DNA of 53,369 nucleotides. Source: JBAXGW01 sp037139195. Its GTDB lineage: Bacteria; Bacteroidota; Bacteroidia; Bacteroidales; JAHJDW01. The position numbers were made by a program, and so were the translations under genes. Within the stretch, counting starts at the first letter, position 1; each line of letters begins with the position of its first letter. Of the stretch, positions 49,721-53,369 are shown in pieces. The stretch lies in assembly GCA_037139195.1 (NCBI GenBank), contig JBAXGW010000029.1, positions 1 to 53,369 on the forward strand, read 5' to 3'. Below the pieces are notes generated by a model. It was not told the DNA's origin and ran no database searches. It saw only the letters and a program-made list of their open reading frames with translations.

Positions 49721-50427
49721 TTGTTCCATATATGATACACTTTAATAATATCTGAAATAACATAACCATTATTTTCATAAAACCGAATTGCTCTTTCATT
49801 ATTCCTTTGAGTTGCAACTTGAATTCTATTAAACCCAAGTTGAGAGGATAACAACTCAACATCACCGAGCAAAAAACCACCCACTCCCTTTCTTTGCTCA
49901 TCTTTACATACTGAAATTAAACCTATCTCTGAAGTATTGTCATCCTTTTTTTTTAAGGTTACAAACCCTTTCAATATACCCGATTCACAAAACAACAATG
50001 TTTCAATTGCATTTATTTTTTTAACACTTTTTGTAATCCATTCCCTATATAAATTCTTAAATTCGTCATTAACAAAATTCACATCTAATCTGAAACGAGA
50101 ATATTCCCCACTAATATATGCTAGATCAAGTAATTGATCAAAACAAGACAGATTCTCATTATAAAATTTACAAGAATTTAGCTTTAAAGGAAAATATTCC
50201 GTATTAACTTCTTTAATAAAAGTAACTTTCTCATCAATTAAAGTCATTCTATCATCGGCTAATTCCTCTTTACAAAACACATAAACCAATCTATAATCCT
50301 TTGATATTAGTTTCAAATAATTGTAGTCAATATTTTCAATTGTATCCAATTCAATCAAACCAACAGCATAACCAAAAAAACTACTATCCCATAATAATGG
50401 TTTAATCATAAATCTACTCATGTGCAT
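49717..50427 (-). CDS. wecD: GNAT acetyltransferase, WecD-like (dTDP-fucosamine acetyltransferase)
   Basis: A 236-residue protein. The N-terminal half has the WecD-like KPLLWDSSFFGYAVGLIEL; the C-terminal GNAT domain has LISVCKDEQRKGVGGFLL (acetyl-CoA pyrophosphate loop) and RIQVATQRNNERAIRFYENNGY. The VATQ-x-NN-x-AIRFYE segment is a strong match to WecD/RffC. It would N-acetylate dTDP-Fuc4N, the product of wecE, which overlaps it by 4 bp. Start at 50427 overlaps the preceding GT2 by 14 bp; a start three or six codons later is possible. Confidence 0.85.
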   Translation of the reverse strand: MHMSRFMIKPLLWDSSFFGYAVGLIELDTIENIDYNYLKLISKDYRLVYVFCKEELADDRMTLIDEKVTFIKEVNTEYFPLKLNSCKFYNENLSCFDQLLDLAYISGEYSRFRLDVNFVNDEFKNLYREWITKSVKKINAIETLLFCESGILKGFVTLKKKDDNTSEIGLISVCKDEQRKGVGGFLLGDVELLSSQLGFNRIQVATQRNNERAIRFYENNGYVISDIIKVYHIWNK

Positions 50428-51358
50428 TCCCCATAATTACATGATTAACAATAAATTTTGGACGTAATTTTACTTGCGTAGAAATTTTACCAATATACAG
50501 ACCTAATAAACCAAGAAATGTAAGTATCATTCCAGTTGAAAAACTAATTGCAATGATTAAACTTGTAAAACCAGGTACAGTTACCACCTGAAAAACATAC
50601 AAAACAAAATAAACAAAGCCAACTAAGAATGAAATTATAGCCATAAAGATACCGATTTTCAGCCCAACCTTAATAGGCTTCTCCGAAAAAGAAATTATTA
50701 CATCCAACGCTAAATTAAATAATTTCCCAAAAGTATAGGACGATTTATCATTAGCTCGAGCCAAATGCTCGATATCAATCGCTGTTTTTTTAAAACCAAC
50801 CCAATTAACTAATACTGGAAAAAAACAAAATACATCTCCCATTGAAAGAACTGCCGAAATAACTTTACTATTGTATATTCCAAAATTTGCAATTGTATAA
50901 TCTTGTTTAGTATCAGTTAAATAACTAAATACTTTATAAAACAATTTTGAATTCATTCGTTTAACAAAAGTATCTTTTCTATGAAAACGTTTGCCATAAA
51001 CTACATCATAACCTTTCAAAGACTCATTATACAATTTTTTGATTTCCTCAGGCTTATCTTGCAAATCACAATCCATTACAACAACCCATTCTCCACGAAC
51101 GTATCCTAAACCAGCCATAATAGCATTATGTTGCCCGAAATTACGAGATAAATCAATTCCTACAACTCGCGCATCTCGATTACAAATATCCGTAATAACA
51201 ACCCATGCATCATCAGGACTTGAATCGTTTACAAAGATTATTTCAAATTCATTAACGATGCCAGACAATGTAGAAATCAGACGCAAATATAATTCTCTAA
51301 TAGATGTTGAACAACCATACACTGGAACAACAACACTAATATCGCATTTTTCAATCAT
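50414..51358 (-). CDS. GT2 polyprenyl-phosphate glycosyltransferase (DPM1/ArnC-like)
   Basis: A 314-residue protein: SVVVPVYGCSTSIRELY, FVNDSSPDDAW, LSRNFGQHNAIMAGL and VMDCDLQDKPEE, then two long hydrophobic helices near residues 230-295 with the typical late LGLYIGKI. Enzymes of this type move a sugar from a nucleotide donor onto undecaprenyl phosphate at the inner membrane face. In this operon (GT87-like, GT2, wecD, wecE, methyltransferase) Fuc4NAc is one possible sugar. The start at 51358 is 28 bp after the upstream gene. Confidence 0.93.
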   Translation of the reverse strand: MIEKCDISVVVPVYGCSTSIRELYLRLISTLSGIVNEFEIIFVNDSSPDDAWVVITDICNRDARVVGIDLSRNFGQHNAIMAGLGYVRGEWVVVMDCDLQDKPEEIKKLYNESLKGYDVVYGKRFHRKDTFVKRMNSKLFYKVFSYLTDTKQDYTIANFGIYNSKVISAVLSMGDVFCFFPVLVNWVGFKKTAIDIEHLARANDKSSYTFGKLFNLALDVIISFSEKPIKVGLKIGIFMAIISFLVGFVYFVLYVFQVVTVPGFTSLIIAISFSTGMILTFLGLLGLYIGKISTQVKLRPKFIVNHVIMGNAHE

Positions 51359-51386
51359 AACCTTAAATTCTTTTCACAATTACCAT

Positions 51387-52670
51387 CTATGTTCTGCTTT
51401 TATTACGCTTCAAATTTAACAAAAAATCACATAACAATATATATTCTAAAATCAATAAAGTTATAAACTTATTTGAAAACAAAAATACAGTCTTACTTTG
51501 TCCAAATAATGCCCCCCAGCATGTCATCGGAAGTAGAACATTTATCACTAAGCATATAAACAATAATTTTTCAAATACGGACATACTATTAAAATATCCA
51601 TTATAATAAAAAGAAATAATACAATACATTAATAATGATAATTTATAATCATGAGAAACTGATGGTAAAACTAAACACAATATTATTGAAATAAAAAAAA
51701 GATGATTTTCAACTATGTGTTTATTTTTGAAAACATAAAAGAACAATAGTGTTAGAAAAGGGATAATTGTAAATATTAATAAGAAATTATTTAAACTAAA
51801 AAAATAACCAAACAATTCTATCTTTCCCATAACCTTTGAAAAATTAAAAATTGAAAGATTACCATCCCAAACATATGGGTTGTTTGAAAACTTCAAAATC
51901 AAATCGATATAGTCTCTTAAAAAATCAAATCCTAAAATGCACAACAAAAACAAATTGAAAATTAAGAACGAAATAAAATACAAAACCTCTTTTCTCGTTA
52001 ATTTCCAATTAAAGACAAAAACAGCTAATATAATTGGATATATCTTTAAGTGAATAGAAATTGACATTAAGAATAATGAAAGAACCCTTCTGTCTTTCCT
52101 AAACAAATTGATTGAAATAATTGCCAAGGATATTGCAATTAAATTCCATTGTCCTCGCTGTAATTCAAAAAATATACCATAAGATAAAAAAGAAAAAGCA
52201 AGCATTAAAGAAAATATCAATGGAAATCGACCTCGTTCTTTCCATTTTTTTAAAAACAAATCCTTAAAGCTATAAATGTAAAGCAATACAGAAATTAGCG
52301 TAATTAGCAAATAACCTACAACATTAGACAAACCATTAAACACACTAAAAATCAAACGACTAAAGGGAGAATAAATAATTTTTCCAGTCTCACTATATCC
52401 TATATCTCTTAATTCTCTTTCGGCTTCTGCCAGTTTAACTGGGTTGAAAATATTGGATCCCCGAACTGTTAATCCAAAATCATAACCATTAGAACACGAA
52501 TGGATAAAATTAAAATAATCAAACCCTCCAAAATAAGGATAAATATAAAACACCCACAAATAAATACCAATACCTGTTAATAATAACAATTTAAAAATTG
52601 TATTAGAATTTTGTATTTGCAGTAATTTTGTATTTTTAAATAATAATGGTAGCATATCTATATCTCGCAT
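51387..52670 (-). CDS. GT87-like polytopic membrane glycosyltransferase (DUF2029)
   Basis: A 427-residue protein with about ten membrane helices. It has the first-loop sequence NPVKLAEAERELRDIGYSETGKIIYSPFS, and further on SFLSYGIFFELQRGQWN, both typical of the GT87 mannosyltransferase-like family (YSP and QGQ/RGQ-N motifs). GT87 enzymes use polyprenyl-phosphate sugars on the outer face of the membrane, which fits with the GT2 lipid-sugar synthase encoded 28 bp downstream. It heads the five-gene minus-strand operon. No clear promoter box was found in the 71 bp upstream. Confidence 0.85.
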   Translation of the reverse strand: MRDIDMLPLLFKNTKLLQIQNSNTIFKLLLLTGIGIYLWVFYIYPYFGGFDYFNFIHSCSNGYDFGLTVRGSNIFNPVKLAEAERELRDIGYSETGKIIYSPFSRLIFSVFNGLSNVVGYLLITLISVLLYIYSFKDLFLKKWKERGRFPLIFSLMLAFSFLSYGIFFELQRGQWNLIAISLAIISINLFRKDRRVLSLFLMSISIHLKIYPIILAVFVFNWKLTRKEVLYFISFLIFNLFLLCILGFDFLRDYIDLILKFSNNPYVWDGNLSIFNFSKVMGKIELFGYFFSLNNFLLIFTIIPFLTLLFFYVFKNKHIVENHLFFISIILCLVLPSVSHDYKLSLLMYCIISFYYNGYFNSMSVFEKLLFICLVINVLLPMTCWGALFGQSKTVFLFSNKFITLLILEYILLCDFLLNLKRNKSRT

Positions 52671-52741
52671 ACATTTTAAAATTGTTTTAGATTTCTAATT
52701 TTATTTTTCATCATTCGAAGAAAACTCATAAAATTCAAATC

Positions 52742-53369
52742 CTATTCTTTCGCCACTATGGGTTTTGGAAAAAAAACATTAAAATAATTGTCTTCTACCC
52801 TCTCTACATATTGATTCACAAGCTCAAAAAGTTCACTCAACTGCTTTCCATCCGCATCTGAAGTAATATTCCCATCAAAATAATGAAAAGTGCAAGGTTT
52901 ATCAATATGTATAGATAGAAGAGATCCTTTTTTAGTAATATCCAGCAACAATTTACAATCCCTACAATACTTATTATCTTCATTAAAAACACCCTTAATA
53001 AATAAATCAAAAGCACCTAATTTGCCTATAATTTTCCTTTAGCATTTTCAACCCCCACTTTGCTGGGAAGTGAAATGTCCCTGTCAAAATTACTAACCAT
53101 CTGATATTTAATTTATTCAAAATAAATTCTACAATATTATAGAACACAACCTTTTTAATTAATTTTTCTAAACAAAAAACACCCACACCCATAATTCTGA
53201 TTTACAACAAGATTTAAATCAGCATTTTCAACAATTCCAATATTCATGGCATTATCCGGTATTAAAGAAAACTCCACCAATTCGAACCCATCAAAATTAC
53301 TTATTATTTCTTCATAATTAGTAGTGATGCGTTAATATTTTCAGAATAATTGTATATAATTGATATTTA
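52742..53369 (-). pseudogene. Frameshifted coding region running off the window
   Basis: Protein-like sequence continues through successive minus-strand frames: one with FDGFELVEFSLIPDNAMNIG and ENADLNLVVNQNYG, next GVFCLEKLIKKVVFYN, next NFDRDISLPSKVGVENAK, next RKIIGKLGAFDLFIKGVF and YCRDCKLLLDITKKG, ending at 52742 with FFPKPIVAKE. At least three frame changes are needed, with another likely near 53330. None of the single-frame ORFs has a good start. The parts read like one protein, which I cannot identify; the first piece faintly recalls the end of a Wzc-like kinase. It is either a decayed gene or a low-accuracy contig end. Confidence 0.55.

Noticed and set aside
53007..53192. 61-codon minus-strand ORF as a separate gene
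   Set aside because: It is one frame of a longer frameshifted coding region, and joins logically with pieces in other frames.
1..53369. Wzx flippase, Wza/Wzc export or an initiating phosphoglycosyltransferase
   Set aside because: I looked for these among the membrane proteins and found none with the expected motifs; the frameshifted region at the right edge is only faintly Wzc-like.

Overview
The window is visibly AT-rich and looks like a chromosomal segment of a member of Bacteroidota, probably Bacteroidales or Marinilabiliales. The reasons are a dnaE followed directly by trxA, recurrent Bacteroidota-type -7 boxes (TANNTTTG) at sensible distances upstream of genes, the absence of strong Shine-Dalgarno sites, four-helix-bundle (S23-type) proteins, a fibronectin-III-like orphan family I know from this phylum, and GC-rich CTTCGACTCCGCTCAG interspersed repeats. 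No rRNA, tRNA or CRISPR array was recognised.

Layout. 1-2540: tail of an unknown gene, then a tight four-gene operon (STAS/HATPase fusion, STAS-like protein, one-TM helical protein, small acidic protein). 2541-8039: housekeeping genes dnaE and trxA and a DUF58 protein. 8040-10468: a four-helix-bundle pseudogene split by a 427-bp MITE-like insertion, then an AAA+ ATPase with three 23-bp-spaced upstream iterons. 10469-34001: a surface-polysaccharide region, mostly on the minus strand (glycosyltransferases, two UDP-GlcNAc 2-epimerases, a methyltransferase, a FemAB-like acyltransferase, a Wzy-like membrane protein). It is interrupted by a Schlafen/AlbA_2-type regulator, two more ATPases with nuclease-like or degenerate C-termini, and an intact four-helix-bundle gene. 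34002-36400: an accessory patch in which an FN3-like gene lies between two copies of a palindrome-rich repeat; one copy contains a 122-nt hairpin element, and a decayed ORF follows. 36433-52670: a second polysaccharide block. A plus-strand operon holds a GT39-like membrane protein, a split transketolase, an epimerase-GT2 fusion and a methyltransferase. A minus-strand B12-type radical SAM gene follows, then a plus-strand methyltransferase and membrane GT pair, then a minus-strand operon with a GT87-like protein, a polyprenyl-phosphate GT2, WecD-like and WecE proteins and a methyltransferase. 52742-53369: a coding region broken by several frameshifts that runs off the window.

How the genes fit together. 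The two WecB paralogues would supply UDP-ManNAc. The WecE/WecD pair would make dTDP-4-acetamido-4,6-dideoxygalactose. The GT2, GT4, GT39-like and GT87-like enzymes would assemble and decorate a lipid-linked glycan. No flippase, Wza/Wzc export machinery, initiating phosphoglycosyltransferase, or RmlA/RmlB is visible, so the pathway is incomplete here.

The most unusual aspect is the intergenic DNA. Short-period degenerate arrays fill most accessory gaps, and each stretch of the window has its own unit: AACTTTACA-like (2.6-7.1 kb), AATCTTATG-like (8-10.5 kb), a strict heptanucleotide TCAATTG/TCCATTG (18.7-31.1 kb) and AAATTATCA-like (32.4 kb). The heptad arrays abut genes so closely that they supply the stop codons of four minus-strand genes. 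They also surround the intact four-helix-bundle gene and bracket one ATPase gene with duplicated composite repeats.
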